A DNA stretch of 64,000 nucleotides from Sphingopyxis solisilvae (GCF_015475875.1 NZ_JADKYM010000005.1:121067-185066); one strand, 5' to 3'; shown: positions 44,652 to 53,935, counted from the first letter of the stretch. The notes: generated by a model from the letters alone, not told the origin. Numbers and translations: made by a program.

Positions 44652-46052
44652 ATGACCGACTCGATCAAGACGCCCGTGTCCGCGAAACGCCGCTTTGCCT
44701 TGTGGCAGGGTGCCGCCGCGCTTTCGACGCTGGCCCTCGTGCCGCTTGCGACCGGCGCAATGGCCAAGGTCGACAGCAAGACGCAGGCCGAAATCTCGCG
44801 CTTCATGGACGTGTATCTCGAGGTTAAGTCCAACTATGTCGAACCGGTCGACGATGCCAAGCTGATCGAAGGGGCAATCAACGGCATGCTGGCCAGCCTC
44901 GACCCCCATTCGGGCTATCTCGATGCCCGGGGATTTGCGAACATCCGCACCCAGACCGAAGGCGAATATGGCGGGCTGGGCCTGTCGGTGACCATGGAAG
45001 ACGGGGTGGTGAAAGTGATCGCGCCGACCGCCGACACCCCTGCCGACCGTGCCGGGATCAAGTCCGGCGACTATATCACCCATATCAACAAGCAGCTTAT
45101 CATCGGCCTGACGCTGGACGAAGCGGTAGACCAGATGCGCGGACGCCCGGGAACCAAGATCGACATTACCGTCGTGCGCGAGGGCCAGAGCAAGCCTATC
45201 GAAATGTCGCTGACGCGCGAGATCATCGAACTGAAGCCGGTGAAATGGCAGGTCAGCGATGACGTCGGTGTGCTGACGGTCACCAGTTTTTCGGCGGATG
45301 CAACGACCGACCTGCGCGCCGCAATGCTGGCGGTCGAAAAGTCGCTCGGCAAAAAGCCGCGCGGCTGGATCCTCGACCTGCGTTCGAATCCCGGCGGGCT
45401 GCTCGACGAAGCGGTCGGGATCAGCGACCTGTTCCTCGAACGCGGCGAGATCGTCTCGCAGCGCGGCCGCCGCAAGGGCGATATCGAGCGCTTCTTTGCC
45501 CAGCCGGGTGACGCCGCGGGCGGCGCGCCGGTGATCGTGTTGATCGATTCGGGTTCGGCGTCGGCATCGGAAATTGTCGCCGGAGCCTTGCAGGACCAGC
45601 ACCGCGCTGTGGTGATGGGCGAACGCAGCTTTGGCAAGGGATCGGTGCAAACGGTGCTGCCATTGTCCGACACCACCGCGCTGCGGCTGACCACCGCACG
45701 CTATTTCACGCCGTCGGGGCGTAGCGTGCAGGAGGGCGGGATCGAACCCGATATCCGCGTGCCGCAATTGTCCGATCCCGATTATGCGTCGCGGCCGAAG
45801 TTCCGCGAAAGCGATTTGCGGCGCCACCTGATCAACGAGAAAAAGGTCGATAACGGGCTGTTGGAAAAGGACGAAAAGCCCGATCCGCGCTTTACGGCAT
45901 CCGCCGCCGAGCTGAAGGCGAAGGGTATCGAGGATTTCCAGCTGCATTATGCGTTGCAGACGATCGGGCGGATTGGCCCGTCGGCTCCCCGCATGGCACA
46001 AGGGGGCAAGGTTCCGGTGAAGCCTGCTGCCAAGCCGACGGCGCGCAACTGA
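44652..46052 (+). CDS. ctpA: carboxy-terminal processing protease, S41 family
   Basis: A 466-residue periplasmic serine protease. An N-terminal export signal lies at about 18-38 (AAALSTLALVPLATGAMA). A PDZ domain covers about 100-175 (GLGLSVTMEDG, AGIKSGDYI). The catalytic core follows, with Ser in DSGSASASEIVAGAL near 303 and Lys in FGKGSVQTV near 328, the S41 dyad. It trims C-termini of envelope proteins and often acts with murein enzymes, which fits the EnvC-like neighbour upstream. The C-terminus is Pro/Lys/Ala-rich. The 160-base gap before it holds no other gene. Confidence 0.95.
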   Translation: MTDSIKTPVSAKRRFALWQGAAALSTLALVPLATGAMAKVDSKTQAEISRFMDVYLEVKSNYVEPVDDAKLIEGAINGMLASLDPHSGYLDARGFANIRTQTEGEYGGLGLSVTMEDGVVKVIAPTADTPADRAGIKSGDYITHINKQLIIGLTLDEAVDQMRGRPGTKIDITVVREGQSKPIEMSLTREIIELKPVKWQVSDDVGVLTVTSFSADATTDLRAAMLAVEKSLGKKPRGWILDLRSNPGGLLDEAVGISDLFLERGEIVSQRGRRKGDIERFFAQPGDAAGGAPVIVLIDSGSASASEIVAGALQDQHRAVVMGERSFGKGSVQTVLPLSDTTALRLTTARYFTPSGRSVQEGGIEPDIRVPQLSDPDYASRPKFRESDLRRHLINEKKVDNGLLEKDEKPDPRFTASAAELKAKGIEDFQLHYALQTIGRIGPSAPRMAQGGKVPVKPAAKPTARN

Positions 46053-46065
46053 GGGATCGGCGGCG

Positions 46066-46548
46066 ATGCTGAACCCGCGGTTGTCCGCGCCCTTCGCCGC
46101 GCTTCTCGCGCCGCTGCTGCTTTATGGTGGCGCGCTGGTGTCGCAATTCGGGTTCGGGCTGCATCCGTGCGAGATGTGTTACTGGCAGCGCTGGCCGCAC
46201 CAGGCGGCGATCGTGCTGGCGCTGCTCGCGCTGCTGATGCGCGCCAACGACCACGCGATGCGCGGGCTGACCACACTTGCCGCTGTCGCGATTGCGGTGA
46301 GCGGCCTGATCGGGGCGTTTCACGCCGGGGTCGAATATGGCTTTTGGGAAGGGATCACGACCTGCGCCACCGGGCGCGCCGGGCCGGTTTCGCTCGACAC
46401 GATCATGGATGCGCCGCTGATCCGCTGCGACACCGCGCCGTGGAGCCTGTTCGGCATCTCGCTGGCCGGGTTCAACGCGATCTTTTCGCTGGGCGCAGCC
46501 GCACTTGTCTTGACCTTGCTGCGCCGCAGGACCACATCGGCAGCATGA
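46066..46548 (+). CDS. dsbB: disulfide bond formation protein DsbB
   Basis: A 160-residue inner-membrane protein with four transmembrane helices that reoxidises DsbA using ubiquinone. Periplasmic Cys pairs are in HPCEMCYWQRW near residue 33 and in TCATGRAG with IRCDTAP near 103-122. It follows ctpA by 13 bases and overlaps coq7 as ATGA, linking it with a ubiquinone synthesis gene. Confidence 0.92.
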   Translation: MLNPRLSAPFAALLAPLLLYGGALVSQFGFGLHPCEMCYWQRWPHQAAIVLALLALLMRANDHAMRGLTTLAAVAIAVSGLIGAFHAGVEYGFWEGITTCATGRAGPVSLDTIMDAPLIRCDTAPWSLFGISLAGFNAIFSLGAAALVLTLLRRRTTSAA

Positions 46549-47078
46549 CCGCAGCCCCCGAAAAGAGCAGTCGGCGCATCGCTTCGATGATCCGCGTCGA
46601 TCAGGCCGGCGAATATGGCGCGACGCGCATTTACGCCGGCCAGCTGGCGGTGATGGGTGATCGCCATCCGATGGCGCGCGAGATCGCGCATATGGCCGAA
46701 CAGGAAGAGCGCCACCGCAAATTCTTTGACGACTTGATCGCCAAGCGCGGGGTGCGGCCGACCGCGCTCCAACCGTTCTGGAACGTCGCGGGTTTCGCGC
46801 TCGGGGCGGTGACTGCCGCGATGGGGCCGCGTGCCGCGATGGCCTGCACCGCCGCGGTCGAGACCGAAATCGACCGCCATTACCGCGATCAGCTCGACGA
46901 GCTGGGTGACAGCGACCCCGAGCTGAGCACCGCGGTGGCGGATTTCCGCGCCGAGGAGCTGGAACACAAGGACGCCGCGCTGGCCGCCGGCGCCGAAAGC
47001 ACGCCCGGTTATCCGGTGCTGAGCCTGGCGATCCGCGCGGGATGCCGCGCAGCCATCGCGCTGTCGAAGCGTATCTGA
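46545..47078 (+). CDS. coq7: demethoxyubiquinone hydroxylase (Coq7)
   Basis: A 177-residue di-iron hydroxylase making the C6 hydroxyl of ubiquinone. The carboxylate ligands are visible: DQAGEYGATRIY near 18-29, AEQEERHRKFF near 46-56, VETEIDRHY and EELEHKDAAL near 130. These are the repeated ExxH motifs of the family. It is coupled to dsbB by a four-base overlap. Confidence 0.94.
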   Translation: MTAAPEKSSRRIASMIRVDQAGEYGATRIYAGQLAVMGDRHPMAREIAHMAEQEERHRKFFDDLIAKRGVRPTALQPFWNVAGFALGAVTAAMGPRAAMACTAAVETEIDRHYRDQLDELGDSDPELSTAVADFRAEELEHKDAALAAGAESTPGYPVLSLAIRAGCRAAIALSKRI

Positions 47079-47159
47079 TAGGACAAAGCCGGGCGACCGT
47101 TCATGACCGATGCAGGGTCGAGGTGCCAAGCGGCGTGAAACTGACAAGAGGATGATCCG

Positions 47160-47771
47160 ATGACCCGCCTTCCCGTGCTTGCCCTGATCCTGGCCGGTAG
47201 CGCTATCGCAGCACCCGCGACAGCCCAGAAAACCGTGGTTGATGGCGAAAAGATCAATCAGGTCATTGTCTATGGCGACGACCAGTGCGCGCCCAGCGGC
47301 GCCGACGAAATCGTCGTTTGCAGCCGCCTGCCCGAAGGCGAGCGTTATCGCGTCCCCCAGATATTGCGCGGCAATCCGCTCGACGTGCGCAACGAAGCCT
47401 GGGCAAACAAGGTGGTCGCGGTCGAGCGCATCGGCCGGTTCGGCACCGACAGCTGTTCGCCGACCGGGCTGGGCGGCTTTACCGGCTGTACGCAGGCGCT
47501 GGTCGCGGGAGCCAAGGCCGAACGCCAGGCGGCCGACAAGACCGACTGGCAGGCGATGATCGCTGAGGAGCGCGCCAAGCGCATTGCGGGAATCGACGCC
47601 GCGTCCGACGAGGTCGAAGCTGCCGTTGTGGCCGAGGAGCGGGCGCTCGCCGAACGCCAGAAAGCCGCTGAGGAACTGGAACGCCAAGCGAGCGGCGTGG
47701 AGTCAGCCCCGGTCGCCCCCGACGAAGCCGACGCCGACGCCGAGGCACTGCCGGTGCCGCCACGCGGCTAA
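47160..47771 (+). CDS. secreted protein of unknown function
   Basis: A 203-residue protein with a signal peptide (MTRLPVLALILAGSAIAAPA, cut near ATAQ). The central part has four Cys (DDQCAPS, VVCSRLP, DSCSPTG, FTGCTQ), probably two disulfides in the periplasm, where the nearby DsbB would matter. The region VVCSRLPEGERYRVP looks conserved in sphingomonad proteins I have seen as hypothetical. A charged Glu/Ala helix (about 125-175) and a Pro-rich end follow. AGAGGA precedes the ATG. Function unknown. Confidence 0.8.
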   Translation: MTRLPVLALILAGSAIAAPATAQKTVVDGEKINQVIVYGDDQCAPSGADEIVVCSRLPEGERYRVPQILRGNPLDVRNEAWANKVVAVERIGRFGTDSCSPTGLGGFTGCTQALVAGAKAERQAADKTDWQAMIAEERAKRIAGIDAASDEVEAAVVAEERALAERQKAAEELERQASGVESAPVAPDEADADAEALPVPPRG

Positions 47772-47818
47772 ACGAGTCCCGTCGCCCCCGCCATCGGGCA
47801 GAGACGACGGTAACCGGC

Positions 47819-49759
47819 TCAATTCAGCAGATATTGCTGCCAGAACAGCAGCGACGCCCAGAAATTATAGTCGGCGTTTTCCTTTTTGGCGAAGCCATGG
47901 CCTTCGTTGGTGCCGACGAGGTGCCAGGCACTGCCGCCATTTTTGCGTACTGCCGCAACGATCTGGTCGGCTTCCGACGCCGGGACGCGCGGGTCGTTGG
48001 CGCCGGTCACGACGAACAGCGGCTTTTTGATTTCCGCCACGCGGGTGAGCGGCGAGATTTCGATCAGCTTGGCGCGCTGTGCCGGATCGCGTTCGTCGCC
48101 ATATTCGACGCGGCGCAGGTCGCGGCGGTAGTCCTGGGTATTTTCCAGGAAGGTTACGAAGTTCGAGATCGCGACGACGCACAAATTGGCGCGCAGTTTG
48201 TCGGCAAAGTGAATCGCGGCGGCATAGCACATATAGCCGCCGTAGCTGCCGCCGGTCAGCCCGAAGCGTGCGGGATCGAGCGTGGCGTCCTTGGCCAGAT
48301 GGTCGAGGAAGGCGCCCATGTCCTTGACGCTGTCCTCGCGCTTGAACGGGCCGTTGTCGAGGCTGACAAAAGTCTTGCCATAGCCGGTCGAGCCGCGGAC
48401 GTTCGGGAAGAATACCGCGACGCCGAGTTCGTTGAGCAGATAGTTGGTACGGCCCATGAAGCCCGGCCGCGACTGTGCTTCCGGCCCGCCATGGACGTTC
48501 ATGATGAGCGGGCGCTTGCCGGGGAATTTGGCGGGATCGGGACGATAGAGAAAGCCCGACACCTCAAGGCCGTCGAAGCTTTTGACCTTGACCAGCTGGG
48601 GTTCGACATTCTGCGTGACGTCCAGGCCGCCGGTTTCGCTTTCGGTCCAGCGCGTGACTTTTAATGTCTTGGGATCGACGCTGAACGCGTCGGCGGCGCT
48701 GCGGGCAGAGGTGAAGGTAATCCCGATCTCGCCCCACGGCGCAATCTCGACGCCGCCGATGATGCCCGCAGGCAAGCCGTCGACGGTACGCACCTTGCCG
48801 CTTTTCACGTCGAGGATGCGCAGTTTCGACATGCCCGCTTCGTTGATCGTATAGGCGATGAAGCTGCCGTCCTCTGCCATGTCGAAGGTGCTGACGTCCC
48901 ATTGTTCGGCGGGGCCGCGCGGGGTGAACTTGCCGGTTGCGGGATCGAGCGTGCCGAGCCGTTCAAACTCCGACCCTTCATCGCTGGTGATCCAGATCGT
49001 GCCGTCGGGCGCGAACTTGCCGCCGCCGTGCGACACCGTCCGGCTGTGGTCGCCGATCGGGGTCATGGTGCCGGTCGCCAGATCGAGGCGGAAGAAGTCC
49101 GATTTCTGTACCGACGTATATTTACCGACCAGCCCCCAGCTTTTGTCCGGCGCGAAGTCGAGGAACGACCAGCCGCCGCCCTGAACCTCGGCCACCATCC
49201 GGTTCGAAGCCGGATTGCGCGGGTCCATCAGATAGATGTCGCTGTCACGGCCGTTGCGGCGGGTCGAGGTATAGGCGATCAGGCTGCCGTCCTTTGCCCA
49301 GGCGCTGAGGCCGTTGCGGCTCTTGCCGTCGGTGAGCAGTTCGAGCCGCCCGTTCTTCATGGCATAGATCTGATAGAATTCGTTGCCGCCGATATCTTTC
49401 TGCACCAGCATCAGGTCGCCCGTCTTGGGCGACCAGACCGCGCCCCCGACCGGTTCCTCTTCAAAGGTAATCTGCTTGCGCGCACCCATCGGATTGGCGA
49501 CGCGGTGGATTTGCGTGGTGTTCCCGAAACGGGTGGAGATCAGCATCGATTTGTCGACCGGATGCCAGCCGGCGAATCCTGCCCCGCGATTTTCCATATA
49601 GGGGCGCGTTGCCGATGCGAGTTCGGCCGGAATGTCGGGCATGCCGTCGGCGATCAGCGCCGCGGGTTTGGGGACGACCGCGGCGGATTTGGCCGCCTCC
49701 TGGGCAAAGGCCGGAGCAATCGGCAAGGCCAGGGCGGCCAGGACGGCGAGATAGCGCAT
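47819..49759 (-). CDS. S9 family serine peptidase, secreted
   Basis: A 646-residue protein with a signal peptide (MRYLAVLAALALPIAPAFA). A seven-bladed beta-propeller (about 50-390) precedes an alpha/beta-hydrolase domain. The catalytic triad is visible: Ser in GGSYGGYMCY near 490, Asp in VTGANDPRVPASE near 580 and His in NEGHGFAKKE near 616. This matches acyl-peptide hydrolase/dipeptidyl peptidase-type S9 enzymes, cutting short peptides in the periplasm. It converges with the secreted unknown gene. Confidence 0.93.
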   Translation of the reverse strand: MRYLAVLAALALPIAPAFAQEAAKSAAVVPKPAALIADGMPDIPAELASATRPYMENRGAGFAGWHPVDKSMLISTRFGNTTQIHRVANPMGARKQITFEEEPVGGAVWSPKTGDLMLVQKDIGGNEFYQIYAMKNGRLELLTDGKSRNGLSAWAKDGSLIAYTSTRRNGRDSDIYLMDPRNPASNRMVAEVQGGGWSFLDFAPDKSWGLVGKYTSVQKSDFFRLDLATGTMTPIGDHSRTVSHGGGKFAPDGTIWITSDEGSEFERLGTLDPATGKFTPRGPAEQWDVSTFDMAEDGSFIAYTINEAGMSKLRILDVKSGKVRTVDGLPAGIIGGVEIAPWGEIGITFTSARSAADAFSVDPKTLKVTRWTESETGGLDVTQNVEPQLVKVKSFDGLEVSGFLYRPDPAKFPGKRPLIMNVHGGPEAQSRPGFMGRTNYLLNELGVAVFFPNVRGSTGYGKTFVSLDNGPFKREDSVKDMGAFLDHLAKDATLDPARFGLTGGSYGGYMCYAAAIHFADKLRANLCVVAISNFVTFLENTQDYRRDLRRVEYGDERDPAQRAKLIEISPLTRVAEIKKPLFVVTGANDPRVPASEADQIVAAVRKNGGSAWHLVGTNEGHGFAKKENADYNFWASLLFWQQYLLN

Positions 49760-50079
49760 GTGATAATTCCCCTATCGCTTGAAAGCAGACGACAATGTCT
49801 AGACGATGGCACAGTGGCGTTGGGATGCAAGCTTCGACCAGCGGTGCCGGGCGTTCGACCACCGTCGGTCGCGCTTCCAAGGCAGTTTAACGCCTGAAAA
49901 GCGGCTGGTGACACCAAATTTGCAGTGATTTCGGCAATCGGACGCGATTTGGTGCCGAATATCGGTCGAATCGAATGTAAAAATTAACGAATCGGTGCCA
50001 ACCTGTCTTGACTCGGGAATTTCAGGCTGAAATCGTGGGGTTCTGGGAATCGCCAGCCTGAAAATAGGGGGCTGAAAAA
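49760..50079. other. gene-free gap between divergent genes
   Basis: 320 bases with no convincing gene. The gap must hold two divergent promoters. An inverted repeat CACCAAAT (49912-49919) and ATTTGGTG (49947-49954) with a 27-base spacer is the only notable structure; the stretch near 49905-49990 is poorer in GC than the genes. No T-tract follows, so it is not a terminator. Confidence 0.5.
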
Positions 50080-50478
50080 ATGGCATCAGCATTTGGACCG
50101 CGCCTGTGGCGGCGTACTGCGGCGAGTGTGCCGGCTGCGCGCAGCCTGGGCCGCCGGATGACCTGGCATACCGCCGCCGCGCTGATTGCCTTTGCCCTCC
50201 TGCAAATTTGGCTGGTGTCGAGCGCGATTGCCGCCGGAGCGCCATCCATGCTGATTGTCGTGGCACTGATCGTGCTACTGGCGCTCGCGGTCCCTGTGGC
50301 ACGATCCACCGAGCGGCGCTGGTACCATCTGAGCCGCCAGGCGCTGGCGAGTTGGGGGCTGCACGCCCGCTTTCGGCGCGACGTCCGCCGCCTGTGGGTC
50401 GCCGCGTTGACGTTGCCCTTTCTGTGGGTCAGCGGCGCGATGGCCGCGACCGACGCGATCGCCCGGATCACCGGCTAA
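50080..50478 (+). CDS. small membrane protein of unknown function
   Basis: A 132-residue protein with an Arg-rich N-terminus (residues 1-27), a membrane segment at about 30-50, a second at 55-75, an amphipathic basic loop and a third hydrophobic segment near 108-125. AGGGGG lies nine bases before the ATG. I do not recognise the family. It precedes pmbA by about 50 bases on the same strand. Confidence 0.65.
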   Translation: MASAFGPRLWRRTAASVPAARSLGRRMTWHTAAALIAFALLQIWLVSSAIAAGAPSMLIVVALIVLLALAVPVARSTERRWYHLSRQALASWGLHARFRRDVRRLWVAALTLPFLWVSGAMAATDAIARITG

Positions 50479-50529
50479 GCCCCATTCCCCAAGTTTGACG
50501 CGTTGCCCCGCGCCGGTTAGGGCGCGGCG

Positions 50530-51873
50530 ATGCTGACCGTTTCCGAAGCCCTCGACCGCGCGCAGATGCTGTGCGACGCCGCGACCAAGGCGGGCGCCGA
50601 TGCCGCCGACGCGCTTTATTACTGTAACGCCGCGACATCCGTGTCGATGCGCCTTGGCGCGCTCGAAGATGTCGAGCGGTCGGAAGGGCAGGACATCGCA
50701 CTGCGCGTCTTCGTCGGCCAGCGCAGCGCCAGTGTATCGACCGCCGACATGGATGCAGGCGAACTCGCCAGGCTGGTCGAACGCTGCGTCGCGATGGCGC
50801 GTGAAGCGCCCGAAGACCCCTATGCCGGGCTGGCGCCCGAAGAGCTGTTGTTCAAGGGCCCGGTTCCCGACCTCGACCTCGACGATGGCAGCGAAGCCGA
50901 CCGCGCGGCGCTGCGCGAAGCCGCGCTGGCGGTCGAGGAAGCGGCGCGCGCGGTCAGCGGCGTGACCAACAGCGAAGGCGGGAGCGCAAGCCACAGCCGC
51001 ACCCGCTTTGCCCTGGCGACCAGCCACGGTTTCGCGGGCGGTTACGGATCGAGCGGCCACAGCCTGTCGGCGAGTGTGATCGCCGGCGAAGGCGCGGCGA
51101 TGCAGCGCGATTATGGCTGGCATAGCGCCCATCATCTGACCGACCTCGAAAGCACCGATACGATCGGCACCCGCGCCGGGACGCGGGCGGTGGCGCGGCT
51201 GAACCCCGGCAAGGCGCCGAACGGTAAGTTCCCCGTCGTACTCGACCCGCGCGTCAGCGGCGGGATCATCGGCCACCTGCTGGGCGCCATGGCCGGTCCG
51301 GCGATCGCGCGCGGCACCAGCTTTTTGCTCGGTAAGGAAGACCGGCAGCTGTTCGACCCCGCCATCGTCGTGCGCGACGAACCCCACCGGCCACGCGGGC
51401 TGCGCAGCCGCGCTTTCGACGGCGAAGGCCTGCCGACCGCGGCGCGCGATCTGGTCGCGGGCGGCAGGATCACCGGCTGGCTGCTCGACACCGCGTCGGC
51501 CAAGCAGCTTGGTCTGGCACCGACCGGCCACGCCAGCCGCGGCGGCGGCGCGTCGGGCGTCGGGGCAAGCAACCTGCACCTTGCGGCGGGAAATGTGACA
51601 CCCGCCGCGCTAATCGAAGACATCACCGAGGGCGTCTATATTACCGAGTTGATCGGACATGGCGTCAACCCCGTCACCGGCGACTACAGCCGCGGTGCTT
51701 CGGGCTTTCTGATCCGCGGCGGGGGAATTGCGGGACCGATCGCCGAGTTCACCATCGCTGGCAATCTGATCGACATGTTCGCGGCGCTGGTTCCGGCGAA
51801 CGACCTGGAATTTCGCCACGGTGTCAACGCCCCGACGCTGCGCATCGACGGCATGACCGTCGCAAGCAGCTGA
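50530..51873 (+). CDS. pmbA: TldD/PmbA (TldE) family metalloprotease subunit
   Basis: A 447-residue protein matching PmbA/TldE. TldD-TldE is a heterodimeric zinc protease that matures microcin B17 and degrades CcdA; TldE itself lacks the metal site. Typical segments are GFAGGYGSSGHSLS near 170, FPVVLDPRVSGGIIGH near 235, TGHASRGGGASGVGASNLHL near 335 and the GDYSRGASGFLIRGG end. No HEXXXH motif is seen, as expected for the TldE partner. tldD is not in the window. Confidence 0.93.
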   Translation: MLTVSEALDRAQMLCDAATKAGADAADALYYCNAATSVSMRLGALEDVERSEGQDIALRVFVGQRSASVSTADMDAGELARLVERCVAMAREAPEDPYAGLAPEELLFKGPVPDLDLDDGSEADRAALREAALAVEEAARAVSGVTNSEGGSASHSRTRFALATSHGFAGGYGSSGHSLSASVIAGEGAAMQRDYGWHSAHHLTDLESTDTIGTRAGTRAVARLNPGKAPNGKFPVVLDPRVSGGIIGHLLGAMAGPAIARGTSFLLGKEDRQLFDPAIVVRDEPHRPRGLRSRAFDGEGLPTAARDLVAGGRITGWLLDTASAKQLGLAPTGHASRGGGASGVGASNLHLAAGNVTPAALIEDITEGVYITELIGHGVNPVTGDYSRGASGFLIRGGGIAGPIAEFTIAGNLIDMFAALVPANDLEFRHGVNAPTLRIDGMTVASS

Positions 51874-51884
51874 ACGGCTGCAGG

Positions 51885-52676
51885 ATGCCGGGCCGCAATC
51901 TGGAAGCCGCGATCGCCGCCACGCGCGAGGTCGGCGATATGGCGATGGCGCGGTGGCGCGGCGAAGGCAAGGCGGTGAACGTCTGGGACAAGTCGCACGA
52001 CAATCCTGTCAGTGACGTCGACCTGGCGGTCGATGCGCGGCTGAAGGCGGTGCTGGGCGCAATGGTGCCCGAAGCGGGCTGGCTGTCCGAGGAAACCGCC
52101 GACAATTCCGACCGCCTGTCGCGCCGCGCGATGTGGTGCGTCGATCCGATCGACGGCACCCGCGATTTCATCCGCGGCCGCCCCGGCTGGTGCGTGTCGG
52201 TCGCGCTGGTGATCGACGGGACGCCCGAGTTCGGTATCCTATACGCACCGGCGCTCGATGAATTGTGGGTCGCGCAAAAGGGTCAAGGCGCGATACTTAA
52301 CGGTGAGACGCTGCACGCGAGCCAGCGCACCGAGTTCGCCGGGTCGCGGGTTCCTGCCGACGCGCTGCCGCGGGTCGACAGCGATCTGGTGATCGTCACC
52401 AAGCCGAACAGCATCGCGCTGCGCATGGCGCTGGTCGCCGACGACCGCGCCGACCTGGTCGCGACCTTGCGCTGGGGGTTCGAATGGGACGTCGCCGCCG
52501 CGGCACTGATCGCGACCGAAGCGGGGGCGTCGGTCACCGACGCGTTCGGCGCACCGCTGCGCTTCAACACCCCGCGCGCGCAAGCGTTCGGCGTGATTGC
52601 ATCAGCGCCGGGCATCCACGCCGCCGCCGTCGAACGGCTCGCCGAACGCGCGGCGACGCTTTCGACTGAGCGCTAA
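51885..52676 (+). CDS. inositol monophosphatase family phosphatase (CysQ- or HisN-like)
   Basis: A 263-residue Mg2+-dependent phosphatase. Metal motifs are SEETADN near residue 66, DPIDGTRDFIRG near 86-97 and WDVAAAALIATEAG near 204. The family covers inositol monophosphatase, 3'(2'),5'-bisphosphate nucleotidase (CysQ) and the histidinol phosphatase used by many alphaproteobacteria. The sequence alone does not decide. A third option, clearing inositol phosphate left by the phytase, is speculative given the distance. It follows pmbA by 11 bases. Confidence 0.88.
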   Translation: MPGRNLEAAIAATREVGDMAMARWRGEGKAVNVWDKSHDNPVSDVDLAVDARLKAVLGAMVPEAGWLSEETADNSDRLSRRAMWCVDPIDGTRDFIRGRPGWCVSVALVIDGTPEFGILYAPALDELWVAQKGQGAILNGETLHASQRTEFAGSRVPADALPRVDSDLVIVTKPNSIALRMALVADDRADLVATLRWGFEWDVAAAALIATEAGASVTDAFGAPLRFNTPRAQAFGVIASAPGIHAAAVERLAERAATLSTER

Positions 52677-52728
52677 CTCGCGCCGGACCACCGACGGCCG
52701 CATCTCGCGAGCATCTCGCAATCGGCTA

Positions 52729-52778
52729 TTGTAGCAGATGCTACACAATGATAGAGCCCGTTGTAGCAAGCGCTACAA
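52729..52778 (+). promoter_or_regulatory. twin TetR-type operators
   Basis: TTGTAGC-AGAT-GCTACAC (52729-52746) and TTGTAGC-AAGC-GCTACAA (52761-52778) are two palindromes with centres 32 bases apart, about three helical turns. They end 13 bases before the DUF5367 start codon and must overlap its promoter or transcription start. The convergent TetR gene is the obvious candidate regulator. Confidence 0.75.
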
Positions 52779-52791
52779 GAAGGACCGCATC

Positions 52792-53205
52792 ATGTCTCCG
52801 GGAACAGCCCATCTGCCATTCACCGGTCGCCAACTCGCGATCATCGTCGTTACCGGAATCACCGTCTGGTTCATCGGGGCGCTGGTTTGCCGGTGGGTCG
52901 GCGATGCCGGCTGGTTTACCGGTCCGGCGCGCTGGATCGTCTATGCCGCGCTGATTCCCGGCACGCTGCCGGCGCTGCTCGTCATGCGCGCGATCGCCGC
53001 GCTGCGCAGCGACCAGATGGCGCTGGCCAGCGCGGTAGCAACGGCGGCCGCCATCGCACTCGACGGCATCGCGCTGGTCGTCATGCCGGAACTTTATGCG
53101 GCGAACACCGAAAATCTGGCATCATCGGGCGCCATAATCTTGTGGGGCGGCGCCGTGGCGATCGGACTTGGCTGCTGGCTGAACCGCGTTCAGCCGAGCG
53201 CCTGA
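52792..53205 (+). CDS. DUF5367-like membrane protein
   Basis: A 137-residue protein with four hydrophobic segments (about 17-37, 48-68, 80-100 and 112-132), fitting the DUF5367 type of small inner-membrane protein. AGAAGGA lies eight bases before the ATG. The twin operators lie directly upstream. Its 3' end overlaps the 3' end of the TetR gene by 16 bases on the other strand. Function unknown; control by a TetR regulator suggests induction by a small molecule. Confidence 0.75.
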   Translation: MSPGTAHLPFTGRQLAIIVVTGITVWFIGALVCRWVGDAGWFTGPARWIVYAALIPGTLPALLVMRAIAALRSDQMALASAVATAAAIALDGIALVVMPELYAANTENLASSGAIILWGGAVAIGLGCWLNRVQPSA

Positions 53206-53711
53206 TCGACGACGTCGCGCATTCCAAGGCTGTCGAGCAGCACCGTCCCCTCAATCTCGGCGAGCAGGCGCGCCGCAGCAGCACGGTCGTCACCGCTGGT
53301 CGAATGCATTTCGATCCACGTCAGAAAACCGCGACCGATGTCAGCGCCGATCCGGCGCGCGAGCGGATCGCCAGCGGCGCCGCGCGCTGCCAGTTCCAGC
53401 CACAGGCGCATGAACGGCGCCACTGCGGGGTCGCGCAGCATCGGCAGGACGCGCATGCGCAGTGCAGCGGTGGCGAGCGGTTGCGGCGGCGCAACCGCCG
53501 CCAGCAGCGCCATCATGCGTGCCGCCGCATGATCGAGCACGGCGGCCAGAACCGCATCCTTGTCGCTGAAGTAATAAAGGAGCATGCGGTCGCTGGTCCC
53601 TGCCGCGCGCGCCAGTGCGCGCAGACTGGACGCCGCGATGCCATGCGCCAGCACATGATCGGCAAGCGCATCGAGCCAGGCGGCGGGACGGTCGGCAGGC
53701 GGGGTGACCAT
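53190..53711 (-). CDS. TetR family transcriptional regulator
   Basis: A 173-residue regulator. The N-terminal helix-turn-helix is at about 15-50, with ALARAAGTSDRMLLYYFSDKD as the recognition region (typical TetR 'YYF.sKd' end). A C-terminal ligand-binding helical domain follows. I start at the ATG at 53711, preceded by AAAGG; the open frame runs to 53942 but opposes the rpsM promoter. Predicted to bind the twin palindromes at 52729-52778 in front of its convergent neighbour. Confidence 0.88.
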   Translation of the reverse strand: MVTPPADRPAAWLDALADHVLAHGIAASSLRALARAAGTSDRMLLYYFSDKDAVLAAVLDHAAARMMALLAAVAPPQPLATAALRMRVLPMLRDPAVAPFMRLWLELAARGAAGDPLARRIGADIGRGFLTWIEMHSTSGDDRAAAARLLAEIEGTVLLDSLGMRDVVDQALG

Positions 53712-53772
53712 CACGACGCCTTTGCACGGTTGGCCGGGATGCGCAAACCCCGCCCGATGCCGCGCGCTTCGC

Positions 53773-53801
53773 TTGACAATCCGCCCGACTCGCCTTAGTT
53801 G
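53773..53801 (+). promoter_or_regulatory. candidate promoter for rpsM operon
   Basis: TTGACA at 53773-53778 and TAGTTG at 53796-53801, 17 bases apart. It is the best sigma-70-like match in the 224-base gap between the TetR start and rpsM. It leaves a leader of about 125 bases. Confidence 0.45.
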
Positions 53802-53935
53802 CGCCTGCATTCCGACATCATGACCGGACGGCGAAGCGTGTACACGCGTTCGTGGTCCGCTTTTTGTGTTGGAAATCAGACGCTTTGAGATAGGGCCGTT
53901 GCCAGCGTGCCCTGTGGAGCAGGAGAAAGTTACCA

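Noticed and set aside
49912..49954. Inverted repeat as terminator or riboswitch
   Set aside because: Spacer of 27 bases, no T-tract, and no conserved aptamer pattern.
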